Assembly (NCBI RefSeq): GCF_019278565.1
Contig: NZ_CP058988.1
Span: forward strand, 930,001 to 994,000
Source of the DNA: Cellulophaga sp. HaHa_2_95
GTDB taxonomy: Bacteria > Bacteroidota > Bacteroidia > Flavobacteriales > Flavobacteriaceae
Direction of reading: 5' to 3'
DNA length: 64,000 bases
Position numbers and translations under genes: made by a program. The notes under the pieces were generated by a model, which was not told where the DNA came from, did not search any database, and saw nothing but the letters and a program-made list of their open reading frames with translations. Below, one piece after another: positions 52,114 to 60,729 of the stretch (positions are counted from its first letter, which is position 1; each line of letters opens with the position of its first letter).

Positions 52114-52129
52114 ATACCCATTTGGGTAT
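52114..52129. promoter_or_regulatory. 16-bp palindrome, candidate activator-binding site
   Basis: ATACCCATTTGGGTAT has perfect 7-bp arms with a 2-bp centre. It lies about 100 bases upstream of the sigma-54 promoter, the usual distance for NtrC-family enhancer sites, and beside the 3' end of the NtrC-type gene (stop at 52144). Only one copy is seen. Confidence 0.55.
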
Positions 52130-52143
52130 ATTAGTACCAATCC

Positions 52144-53463
52144 TTATTTTATTTTTTCACGGAGTGTTTTGCGATCTATTTGAAGAATTTCTGCCGCTTT
52201 TGTTTTATTATTATTTGTAGAAAGGAGTACCTTTTTTATGTATTCTTTCTCAATTTCTGCAAGAGGTTTGAGTGTGCTTTTAGGAAATTTTATTTTAAAT
52301 TTTAAATTTTCAGGAAGGTTTTCAACATCAATAATACCATCGCTCATAATTACGGCATTTTGGATAACATTCTCTAGTTCTCTGATGTTTCCTGGCCATG
52401 AGTATCGTTCAAGAATAGTGAGTGCTTCTTGTGATATATTTAAAATCCTGTCTTTATATTCAATACCATATTTTCGAATAAACTTATCCGTAAGTAATCT
52501 AATATCATCTTTTCTGTCTCGGAGTGGTGGTACTATAATTTGCACAACCGTAAGACGGTAATACAAATCTTCTCGGAATAATTTCTTTGCAATCATTGCT
52601 TGTAAATTTTCATTCGTTGCGGCAATAATTCTAACATCAATTTTTTCTACTTTTTGGGCTCCTACTTTTGTAATTTCTTTTTCTTGTAGTGCTCTCAAGA
52701 GTTTTGCTTGCACGGCTAGGGATGCATTTCCTATTTCATCTAAGAATAATGTACCATTATTAGCGGCCTGAAAAAATCCGTTTCTATTTTCATTGGCGCC
52801 GGTAAATGCTCCTTTAGTATAACCAAAGAGTTCTGCTTCTAATAAGTTTTCTGGTATTGCAGCACAATTTACCGCAATGAAAGGTTCTCGAGAGAATTTT
52901 CCTGAATAGTGAATAGCTCTAGATACTAGTTCTTTTCCAGTACCACTTTCACCTTGGACCAGTACCGTGGCTTTATTATCTTTAACTCTATTAATTGTAT
53001 TCGTAATTTTTTTGAATGCGGGAGAATTACCAATCATGTCAGAATTTAAGTTTTCTGCAGTTGTGGTGTTTCTAAGAGGAGGTTTAATGGCTTTGTTTTC
53101 GATACTCTTCTTTACAGCAAGTTTAAGTTCCTCCTTGGTAAAAGGTTTGGTGAGGTAATCTGTAGCTCCAGATTTAATAACATTCAATGCGCCGTCTACA
53201 GAAGGGTACCCCGTAATCACCAATTTTGGAATTTTCGGATAGTGCTCAGAAGCGTATTTAATAAGTTCTAAACCATCTACTTCTGGCATTTGAATATCCG
53301 TTATCAGTAAATCTATCTCTGTATCTTTTAAAATATATAACGCTTGCTTTACAGAGACCGCTTTATAAATATGATAGTCGAGCAATTGTAAATGGCGTTG
53401 TAGTAATTCAAGGATATTAATATCGTCATCAACTATTAAAATATTTTCTTTAAGTAATTCCAT
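52144..53463 (-). CDS. NtrC-family sigma-54-dependent response regulator
   Basis: The 439-residue activator has a receiver domain with acidic pocket at residues 12-14 and phospho-acceptor Asp56 in LLITDIQMPEVDG. The AAA+ sigma-54-interaction domain has Walker A VQGESGTGKELVSRAIH (about 171-187), the sigma-54-contacting YTKGAFTGANENR (about 215-227) and Walker B GTLFLDEIGNA (about 235-245). The R-finger region and a C-terminal Fis-type HTH (NNKTKAAEILQIDRKTLREKIK) complete it. It starts two bases after the histidine kinase stop, forming a two-component pair. The sigma-54 promoter 128 bases beyond its 3' end is the most likely target; it may also act elsewhere. Confidence 0.95.
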   Translation of the reverse strand: MELLKENILIVDDDINILELLQRHLQLLDYHIYKAVSVKQALYILKDTEIDLLITDIQMPEVDGLELIKYASEHYPKIPKLVITGYPSVDGALNVIKSGATDYLTKPFTKEELKLAVKKSIENKAIKPPLRNTTTAENLNSDMIGNSPAFKKITNTINRVKDNKATVLVQGESGTGKELVSRAIHYSGKFSREPFIAVNCAAIPENLLEAELFGYTKGAFTGANENRNGFFQAANNGTLFLDEIGNASLAVQAKLLRALQEKEITKVGAQKVEKIDVRIIAATNENLQAMIAKKLFREDLYYRLTVVQIIVPPLRDRKDDIRLLTDKFIRKYGIEYKDRILNISQEALTILERYSWPGNIRELENVIQNAVIMSDGIIDVENLPENLKFKIKFPKSTLKPLAEIEKEYIKKVLLSTNNNKTKAAEILQIDRKTLREKIK

Positions 53464-53465
53464 GC

Positions 53466-54554
53466 CTATAATTTTGGAAAATTAACAACAAAAGTGGCGC
53501 CTTTTGGCTTGTTTTGTGAATATATAATTTGGCCCTTGTGGCTTTTAACGATTCCGTGTACCACGCTCAAACCTAATCCAGAACCTTCTCCAACGGGTTT
53601 AGTGGTAAAGAATGGTTGAAATATTTTTTCTTCGTTGACTTTAGTTATTCCAGGACCTTCATCAGAAATACTAATTCTTACCTCATGAGCAAGTTCTTTA
53701 ACTTTAATTGTGATAGTGGTATTAGGGGGCGAAAAGTAAATGGCATTCATAATTAAGTTAAACAGTACTTGCGTTAATTGTATGCTATCTGCCCTCAGCT
53801 GAATGTTCTCTTTGTTAAACGAAAGAGCGTATTTCACCTTGCTTTTCTTAAATGTGAGATCTAGCAGGTTTAAAACATCTAAGATTATTGGATTAACCGT
53901 AAGTTCTCCCATTTGTTGCGGCATTTCGCAAGTAAAAAACATTAATTTTTTTACAACTTCTCTGGAAAAGATAGCGCTATCTACAATTTTATCTAAATCT
54001 CGAATTGCTTCTTCATCCTTAAGATTATTTCTTAAAAGCTCAGCAAAGCCTAAAATGTTAGCCAACGGGGTGTTTAATTCATGCGCTATACCGGCGGTTA
54101 TTTCTCCTAGTATATTGAGCCTGTCAGAACGTTCAACTTGCCTTTTAATGGCAATTTCATTCTCTCGTATCTGTTTTTTTTCTAGTAAATTTCCAATAGC
54201 TAGGCTTACATTGTCTAATAAAGTAAGTTCCTCTTTCAAAAAATCGCCTGATATAAAATTGGTGGCAGGGTATCCTACAGTTATATGTCCGTCAATTTTA
54301 TTAAATACCTTTATAGAAGATTTCAGAAATACTAGTTCTGGTATTAATGATGCAGACGTTACATGGTATTGGTCACAAGAAAGTGTAACATAAGCATCTT
54401 CATCATAACGCATTGCTTTTTTTAAGCAATCAACAATGGCTTCTAATGAAGTTTCTAATTGGTTATAGTCACAATTAACTATAATAGAAGTTACCTCATA
54501 GAGACAAGTAAGTTCTTTGATGCGTTCTTTAAGTTTTTCACCAGTGGTTGCCAT
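53466..54554 (-). CDS. Cytoplasmic NtrB-type sensor histidine kinase with GAF-like input
   Basis: The 362-residue kinase has no TM segment or signal peptide, so its input is cytoplasmic. An N-terminal helix leads into a GAF-like region (about 20-130, ITVGYPATNFISGDFLKEELTLLDNVSLAIGNLLE). HisKA follows with ITAGIAHELNTPLANILGF, phospho-His near residue 160. HATPase_c has N box LFNLIMNAIYFSPP (about 262-275), DEGPGITK (about 296) and GEGSGLGLSVVHGIV (about 319-333). It forms an operon with the NtrC-type regulator, spacing two bases. The signal is unknown; nitrogen or carbon status would suit the gdhA target. Confidence 0.92.
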   Translation of the reverse strand: MATTGEKLKERIKELTCLYEVTSIIVNCDYNQLETSLEAIVDCLKKAMRYDEDAYVTLSCDQYHVTSASLIPELVFLKSSIKVFNKIDGHITVGYPATNFISGDFLKEELTLLDNVSLAIGNLLEKKQIRENEIAIKRQVERSDRLNILGEITAGIAHELNTPLANILGFAELLRNNLKDEEAIRDLDKIVDSAIFSREVVKKLMFFTCEMPQQMGELTVNPIILDVLNLLDLTFKKSKVKYALSFNKENIQLRADSIQLTQVLFNLIMNAIYFSPPNTTITIKVKELAHEVRISISDEGPGITKVNEEKIFQPFFTTKPVGEGSGLGLSVVHGIVKSHKGQIIYSQNKPKGATFVVNFPKL

Positions 54555-54667
54555 TGAAAATTATATTTAATTCAACTAAAAACAGCACAGAGCTATCTCA
54601 ATAAAAGATAGTCTGCTAAATAAAATGGTGGTTGATTGTATGAGGTATTTAAAATTGATTCCTACTA

Positions 54668-55870
54668 CTAGGTAGGTAATTCTATAATACGCTCCGGACC
54701 GTAGAATTTAAGAGCTACGAAAAAAGCAATTACAGAGAGCACCATACCAATCATGAAAATGGTGTAGGTCCAACGTAAAAGTTTGTATTTTTTATCTAGT
54801 ACTAAGCCTAAGAAATATAAATCTTTAGTTAGCGAAGAGTATACGTATTCTTGGTCTTTGATCAATTCCTGAATAGCCCACTCATAATCTTCTAGCTTCA
54901 TTTTATGGAAATTCCCAAAGAATAAAAGGTTTACTTTTTTATTTTCTACATCCTCTTTATTAAACTCTCCGCTAGTAACATTAGGGCGGGTAGCTAATAC
55001 AGACATAATCATAGATGCCACACTGAAAATAACAAATATTGCAGCGGGTATCACTAGATAATCATTACTAGGGTTGTCTAGTTTTGGTATCAAATTAGCT
55101 AATATTAAAGAGATAATAATAGCATTTACTGATAGTAAAATGTTTGCTTTTGTATCCGCAATATCACTCAATTTTAAATGGTTGCGCATGGTTACTCTAA
55201 ACATGGTTTGAATACCACGTTCTGGGCTTTTATTTTTTAAGCTAACTTTAAGCTTTTCTTTTTTAACAAGCTTACTGTTTTTTTTCTTTTTCTTTAATAA
55301 ACCTTGCAGGTTTTCATCCTTAATTGGTTGCCAGTTTTCTTTGGCATATGTGGTATAATAGTGGTGTTGCGTTCTGAACAATTCTATATTCTTATCGCGC
55401 CATTCTTTGCGGGTAAGGGAAGCTATTTCTAGTAGCGCAAGCTCTTCTCTTAAAAGTTCAGAAGTCTCCAGATAGCTATGCTGTCCAAAATGAGAGCAAT
55501 CGGCATCTTTTATTATTTCTTCGCAAAGATTCTTTGGGCTATGCCCCATTTTTGTAGCTAAAATCAAACCACATACGGTATCTACCAAATTGGCATCACA
55601 GTTTAAACCTTCCAAGAAAGTTTTGGCCAATTTAGCTCCGTGCTCTTCATGGTCCGAAGAACTTACCGTATATCCAATGTCATGAAGCCATGCAGCAATA
55701 GTGATTGCATTACTTTCTTCGTCCTTTAGGTTATAAAAGTTTAGTAATTCTTTAGTACTTTTAACGACTCTTTGAGTGTGTCTAAGATTATGATATAAAA
55801 ATTTGCTATCTAATTTTTTAGTTAGTAAATCCGTAGCATACTCTTCGGTTTTGGATAATATGTCGTTCAT
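54668..55870 (-). CDS. HD-domain phosphohydrolase fused to a Pycsar-effector-type TM domain (DUF5706/PycTM)
   Basis: The 400-residue protein starts at MNDILSKTEEYATDLL (ATG 55868-55870). The HD domain (about 20-190) has HNLRHTQRVV, AAWLHDIGYTVSSSDHEEHG and KDADCSHFG, the His, His-Asp and Asp metal ligands. A Lys-rich linker (about 195-225) follows. The C-terminal part (about 230-400) has ADTKANILLSVNAIIISLIL, a second TM helix near 275-295, NLLFFGNFHKM (about 325) and two further hydrophobic segments. This matches DUF5706, the membrane domain of Pycsar phage-defence effectors. No pyrimidine cyclase gene is near, so a full Pycsar operon is not present. It is divergent from the phosphoesterase-barrel gene, starts 55 bases apart. 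Confidence 0.85.
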   Translation of the reverse strand: MNDILSKTEEYATDLLTKKLDSKFLYHNLRHTQRVVKSTKELLNFYNLKDEESNAITIAAWLHDIGYTVSSSDHEEHGAKLAKTFLEGLNCDANLVDTVCGLILATKMGHSPKNLCEEIIKDADCSHFGQHSYLETSELLREELALLEIASLTRKEWRDKNIELFRTQHHYYTTYAKENWQPIKDENLQGLLKKKKKNSKLVKKEKLKVSLKNKSPERGIQTMFRVTMRNHLKLSDIADTKANILLSVNAIIISLILANLIPKLDNPSNDYLVIPAAIFVIFSVASMIMSVLATRPNVTSGEFNKEDVENKKVNLLFFGNFHKMKLEDYEWAIQELIKDQEYVYSSLTKDLYFLGLVLDKKYKLLRWTYTIFMIGMVLSVIAFFVALKFYGPERIIELPT

Positions 55871-55925
55871 ATGAATCATGATTAAAAGTCCAAATTACAA
55901 ATTTTATAACTCTTTACTTGCTGCT

Positions 55926-58900
55926 ATGCGTAAACATTTTACTCTTATCGTAATTCTTTTGTTTTTTTCAGGATGTGCTACTTACCATGCTAAGTATAAA
56001 AATATTGAAGATCGTCAAGATACACCAACAACTAAAGAGGTATCTCATACCTTTTATTTGATCGGTGATGCGGGTTTGTCTCCTTTAGGAGGAATGAATC
56101 CTGCATTAAAGGCATTCAAAGAGCGATTGAATGTAGCCGATGAAAATAGTACGGCTATATTTCTAGGTGATAATATTTATCCTGCAGGTTTGCCAGATCC
56201 TGTAGATTCTACTCTGGCATACCGAACTGCCGCAAGTCACTTAAATGCTCAAATTGCAACATTAGCTAATTTTAAAGGAACTAAGTTTTTTATTCCAGGG
56301 AACCATGATTGGTATACCGAAGGGTTAGTAGGGTTAAAGAGAGAGCAAGAATATATTCAAAATAAATTAAATAGCGATGATGTTTTTTTTCCGGAAAATG
56401 GATGTCCTATAGAAACCATTGAAATTAATGAGGATGTAGTGGTCGTAGTGATCGATACAGAATGGTATCTTACCAATTGGGATAAGCGCCCAGATATTAA
56501 TGATAAATGTGATATTAAAAGTAGAGATAAATTTTTGTTAGAAGTAGAAGATGTAATCAAAGATAATCGGGAGCGTACTACTATAATTGCGATGCATCAT
56601 CCTATGTTTACCTATGGTTCTCATGGAGGTCAAACCACATTAAGACAACAGTTGTATCCTTCCAATAAAAATGTTCCTCTACCCGTACTTGGTTCCGTAG
56701 CTAACGTGCTTAGAAAAACAGCAGGGCCTTCTATTGAGGACAATAACAATAAAATGTATCGGGAGCTACGTGATAGAATCACCACATTAGCCCAGTTTTC
56801 TGATAAAGTAATTTTTGCCTCTGGTCATGAACATACTTTGCAATATATCGTTGAGAAAAATACCCCACAGATCGTAAGCGGCTCTGGATCAAAAAAGGGA
56901 CATACAAAATTGCTGAATGGTAGCGAGTTTTCAACCGGGCAAATGGGTTATGCTGTACTCGAGGTTTATAAAGATGGTTCCTCTAAGGTTCGGTTTTATG
57001 GCTTGGATGATGATTTGTCTGAGAATTTTCTTTTTGGGACAGAAGTATTAAAAAAAGATAGGTTTTTATCTGATACGGTATATGATGAAAACTTCCCCGC
57101 TACCGTAACGTCTTCAATTTATAGTGCGGAAGAAGTAGATAAATCTAAATTTCATGAAAAAATTTGGGGAACAAAATATCGAAATTATTATGGAACTAAG
57201 ATAACTGCTCCTACCATAAGGTTAGATACGTTGTTTGGGGGCCTTGTGCCAGTAAAAAAAGGGGGCGGTCATCAATCTAAATCCTTAAGATTAAGAGATG
57301 AAAGTGGTAAAGAATATGTAATGCGTGCTATTCGTAAAAGTGCAGAACTCTACCTTCAATCTATGGCATTTCAGGATCAATATGTCGTAGATGATTTGAG
57401 AGATACCTATACCGAGAAATTATTGGAAGATTTTTATACGGGAGCGCATCCTTTTGCTCCTTTTGCCGTGGCAACGTTGTCTGATGCTGTAGATTTGTAC
57501 CATACCAATCCTGTTCTCTATTATGTACCTAAGCAAACAGCCTTAAAAGAGTATAATGACACTTTTGGTGATGAGCTTTACATGATTGAAGAGCATGCTG
57601 GTGATGATCATGGAGATTTAAAGAGTTTTGGGTATAGCGATGAATTAAAAAGTACCGATTCTATGCTTGAGGATTTGCGTGACGACGAAAAATATAGCGT
57701 AGATACTAAACTTTATATTAGAGCGCGTTTATTTGATATGGCCATTGGCGATTGGGATAGGCACACCGATCAATGGCGTTGGGCAGAATTTAAAGATAAA
57801 GACACCAAAAAGGTAGTATACAAGCCGGTGCCAAGAGATCGGGACCAAGTATTCTCACAAATGGGAGATGGGTTATTAATGAATGTTGCGACTAGAATAA
57901 TCCCCGGATTGCGTTTAATGGAAGGTTTTAATGATGAAATTAGAAGTGTGAGAGGATTTAATTCCTCGCCTAAAACCTATGTGTTAGATATGGCTTTATT
58001 GCCAGAGACTACAGAAAGTGAATGGATAGAACAGGCAAATTATCTGAAAGCACATATTACTCCAGCCATTATAGATGAAGCATTATTAGCTTTCCCTGAA
58101 GAGGTGAGAGATGAGAAAGTAGCAGAAATAAAACATACCTTATTGGCACGTTTGGCAGGGATAACAGAAACTGCAGAAACCTACTTTTCTATCTTGAATA
58201 AATTTGCTGTAGTTACAGGTACTGATAAAGATGACTGGTTTGAGATTAACAGAATTAATGAAAATGAAACGGAAATCAAAGCGTACAGAAATATAGGCGA
58301 TAAAAAGAAAAAACTGTTTTTTGAAAAAATATTTAATAAAAAAACAACTAAAGAAATTTGGGTGTATGGCTTGGATGATGATGATTTGTTTGAGGTAAAA
58401 GGGGTAAAAAACAACGCTATTAAAGTACGATTAATAGGAGGGCAGAATAATGACATTTATAATATAGAGACGGCTAGAAATATTAGTATTTACGATTATA
58501 AAAGTAAAAAGAATACGTTTAAAAAAATAAAGGGTACAAAAGTAAAGTTGATGGATGATTATACTGTGAATACGTACCAGCCATTAAAAATAAGAAATAG
58601 CACAAACCAAATTATACCGACTATTGGTTTTAATCCAGATGATGGTATTAAAATTGGTTTTCAGAATACCTATACTTATAATGGGTTTAGACAAAATCCG
58701 TTCACAGAGAAGCATGATATTATGGCATCCTATTACTTTGCTACCAGTGGTTATGATGTTGCTTACAAAGGAGAATTTGCACATATTTTTGAAAATTGGA
58801 ACCTAGAAATTGCTGCGCGATTCACGAGCCCTAATTTTGCGATCAATTTTTTTGGTTTCGGGAATGATACAGAAAATTTTGATGATGATTTTGACCTAGA

Positions 58901-59639
58901 CTATAATAGAGTACGTATTGAAACCTTAAAGTTTGCACCTTCATTGGTGTGGAGAGGAAGATTAGGAGCAAAGTTCAAAGCGGGACTTATGATAGAATCT
59001 ATAGAAGTAGAAGAAACGGCGGATAGATTTGTAAACGAGTTTTACCAAGAAAACGGGGAAGAGACCACGAATCGTTTTATTGGAAGCGAAGCGGAGTATA
59101 CCTATGAAAATAAAGATAACCAAGCTTTTCCAACCTTAGGAATGGCTACAGCGCTGAAAGCTGGTTATAAGACCGATTTGAGTGATACTGATAATGGATT
59201 TGCTTACCTTATTCCCAGCCTGTCTTTCGATTATAAATTAATACCTAACGGGAGACTAGTTCTTGCTACAAAATGGAAAGGACATTTTATTGTAGGAAAC
59301 GATTTTGAATTTTACCAAGGGGCAAGTATAGGGGGAGTAGATGGGCTGAGAGGGTTTAGAAATCAACGATTTACAGGAAAATCTTCCTACTATCAAAATA
59401 CAGACCTTCGTTTTAGCTTAAAGAAAATGAGAACTAGTATTTTACCCACTGCAATGGGAGTCTTTGCAGGGTTTGATTATGGTAAAGTTTGGGTGCCTAC
59501 TGTAGATTCTAATACATGGCACACCTCTTATGGAGGTGGTTTTTTCTTAAATGCGGCAGACCTACTTTCTGTTAACTTAGCTGTTTTTAATAGCGAAGAC
59601 GGACCAAGGTTTAGTTTTGGTCTAGGCTTTGGATTTTAG
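55926..59639 (+). CDS. Phosphoesterase / kinase-like / Omp85 barrel fusion lipoprotein, intact phosphoesterase copy
   Basis: The 1237-residue lipoprotein (lipobox FFSGC, Cys17) starts at ATG 55926. The calcineurin-like phosphoesterase (about 40-340) keeps GDAG (47-50), LGDNIYP (80-86), PGNHDW (124-129), AMHHPMF (about 222) and SGHEH (about 302), so it should bind two metals. The middle domain has GGGHQSKSLRLRD (from 446) with GKEYVMRAIRK, then AIGDWDRHTDQWRW (about 606-619) and PVPRDRDQVF (634-643). Together these resemble a glycine-rich loop, Lys, catalytic Asp and metal-binding Asp of atypical kinases (HipA, CotH, FAM20). The barrel (about 870-1237) has GLRGFRNQRFTG and ends in GFGF. It should sit in the outer membrane. 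Substrates are unknown. Confidence 0.87.
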   Translation: MRKHFTLIVILLFFSGCATYHAKYKNIEDRQDTPTTKEVSHTFYLIGDAGLSPLGGMNPALKAFKERLNVADENSTAIFLGDNIYPAGLPDPVDSTLAYRTAASHLNAQIATLANFKGTKFFIPGNHDWYTEGLVGLKREQEYIQNKLNSDDVFFPENGCPIETIEINEDVVVVVIDTEWYLTNWDKRPDINDKCDIKSRDKFLLEVEDVIKDNRERTTIIAMHHPMFTYGSHGGQTTLRQQLYPSNKNVPLPVLGSVANVLRKTAGPSIEDNNNKMYRELRDRITTLAQFSDKVIFASGHEHTLQYIVEKNTPQIVSGSGSKKGHTKLLNGSEFSTGQMGYAVLEVYKDGSSKVRFYGLDDDLSENFLFGTEVLKKDRFLSDTVYDENFPATVTSSIYSAEEVDKSKFHEKIWGTKYRNYYGTKITAPTIRLDTLFGGLVPVKKGGGHQSKSLRLRDESGKEYVMRAIRKSAELYLQSMAFQDQYVVDDLRDTYTEKLLEDFYTGAHPFAPFAVATLSDAVDLYHTNPVLYYVPKQTALKEYNDTFGDELYMIEEHAGDDHGDLKSFGYSDELKSTDSMLEDLRDDEKYSVDTKLYIRARLFDMAIGDWDRHTDQWRWAEFKDKDTKKVVYKPVPRDRDQVFSQMGDGLLMNVATRIIPGLRLMEGFNDEIRSVRGFNSSPKTYVLDMALLPETTESEWIEQANYLKAHITPAIIDEALLAFPEEVRDEKVAEIKHTLLARLAGITETAETYFSILNKFAVVTGTDKDDWFEINRINENETEIKAYRNIGDKKKKLFFEKIFNKKTTKEIWVYGLDDDDLFEVKGVKNNAIKVRLIGGQNNDIYNIETARNISIYDYKSKKNTFKKIKGTKVKLMDDYTVNTYQPLKIRNSTNQIIPTIGFNPDDGIKIGFQNTYTYNGFRQNPFTEKHDIMASYYFATSGYDVAYKGEFAHIFENWNLEIAARFTSPNFAINFFGFGNDTENFDDDFDLDYNRVRIETLKFAPSLVWRGRLGAKFKAGLMIESIEVEETADRFVNEFYQENGEETTNRFIGSEAEYTYENKDNQAFPTLGMATALKAGYKTDLSDTDNGFAYLIPSLSFDYKLIPNGRLVLATKWKGHFIVGNDFEFYQGASIGGVDGLRGFRNQRFTGKSSYYQNTDLRFSLKKMRTSILPTAMGVFAGFDYGKVWVPTVDSNTWHTSYGGGFFLNAADLLSVNLAVFNSEDGPRFSFGLGFGF

Positions 59640-59655
59640 GTACCATAACCTTTTT

Positions 59656-60507
59656 TTATTTCAAGGAATAGGAATATAGATTTTGACCCGTTTTAGCGCG
59701 CTCTTCATCAGAGATTAAAAGAGTGTTATCATCTTTAAAACAAACCGATTCTATTTGTGTAGTGGCACCTAGATCTATAGTCTTTAACGTGCCATTAATA
59801 AAATCATCGCCTTTAAAATCAGAATAAATCCATAAAAAACCATATCCTAAAATCACTAATTTTTTTCCGTCAGGAGAAATTGTAGCTGAGGTAACTTGGC
59901 AAACTCGAGCAGTTTCACAAGGAGTAAATTCACCCACTAACTCTGCAGCGTATTTTCCTGGAGTATCTGGAATTTTATAAATAAAAGTTTTTCCAGTAAA
60001 TGGTCGTGATCTATTCTTTGTGATGATATAAAGTGCGTTGTTAAAATGAAACAAGGCTTCGGCATCATAAATTAAATGATCTTTTTTAGGAGGAAACTCT
60101 TTTTGGTCTGGATAATAAAATTCAATTTTTTGAGCGTCTATCTTATCACCGGGTTCTATCTCAGGATTTGGGACTTTATAGACTACTAGATCCTTTCGTT
60201 CATTTGTGTTGTTTCCAATATCTGCAATATAAAGATTCCCTTTCTTGTCTTGAGTTAGGTCTTCCCAATCTTGATTTCCACCATTTTTCACTTGAAGCTC
60301 TTTTAGAATCTTACCATTAAAATCTATTTGGTACAAGATATCATCATTTCCATGGTCTTCTACAAACCAAGCTTTCTCATTCCCATAATAAGCAATTCCA
60401 GAATTTTCTTTTACAGCTTTAGGAAGTTTGGTCACAAAGGTTAATTGTCCGTAGTTTGAGCACCCCGTTAAAAAAATGGCAATAGATACAAACGATAAAA
60501 GTTTCAT
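59656..60507 (-). CDS. Putative beta-propeller lipoprotein
   Basis: The 283-residue protein has a lipoprotein signal (FLTGC, Cys about 16). The mature part has repeated strands of the propeller type: KENSGIAYYGNEKAWFVEDHGN (about 33-54), ILYQIDFNGKILKEL, GNQDWEDLTQDKKGNLYIADIGNNTNERK (about 78-106), EALFHFNNALYIITKNR and ATISPDGKKLVILGYGFLWIYSD. This resembles SMP-30/NHL-like or YncE-like propellers. The VEDHGN, DWED and DIGNNTNERK segments are acidic and might bind calcium. There are no catalytic residues I can point to. It is convergent with the large fusion lipoprotein gene, ending 17 bases from its stop. The function is unknown. Confidence 0.72.
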   Translation of the reverse strand: MKLLSFVSIAIFLTGCSNYGQLTFVTKLPKAVKENSGIAYYGNEKAWFVEDHGNDDILYQIDFNGKILKELQVKNGGNQDWEDLTQDKKGNLYIADIGNNTNERKDLVVYKVPNPEIEPGDKIDAQKIEFYYPDQKEFPPKKDHLIYDAEALFHFNNALYIITKNRSRPFTGKTFIYKIPDTPGKYAAELVGEFTPCETARVCQVTSATISPDGKKLVILGYGFLWIYSDFKGDDFINGTLKTIDLGATTQIESVCFKDDNTLLISDEERAKTGQNLYSYSLK

Positions 60508-60729
60508 TTTTTTAAGATTTAAATAGTTATCAATTAGATTTTACAAAGCAACGAAATAGCTTTTTTAAAATGGTGAAATTCCTGTTAAATTGAATTTTTG
60601 ATTAAAGAAAACGTTGTAGTTGTATCGAATTCGTAAATGGTTAATGAATTAAAAGATTTAGCCCTTACTAAATTCAATTATTTGTAATAATTCCAATATA
60701 TTTATCAATTATAATCAAACTTAATAAAA

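Larger units (their letters stand above)
51814..52143 (-). other. Regulatory region between the NtrC-type gene and the gdhA operon, 330 bases
   Basis: No further gene is visible here. In transcription order it holds a 16-bp palindrome (52114-52129), the sigma-54 promoter (52001-52016), the switching hairpins (51904-51945) and the UUCG hairpin (51843-51892). Nearly every part of it shows structure, which is unusual for an intergenic gap of this genome. Confidence 0.7.

Noticed and set aside
53803..54393. Plus-strand frame of 196 codons
   Set aside because: It lies wholly antisense to the NtrB-type histidine kinase, whose motifs are clear.
54668..55870. Complete Pycsar anti-phage operon
   Set aside because: Only the effector-like membrane domain is present, and fused to an HD domain. 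No nucleotide cyclase is encoded within 10 kb on either side.
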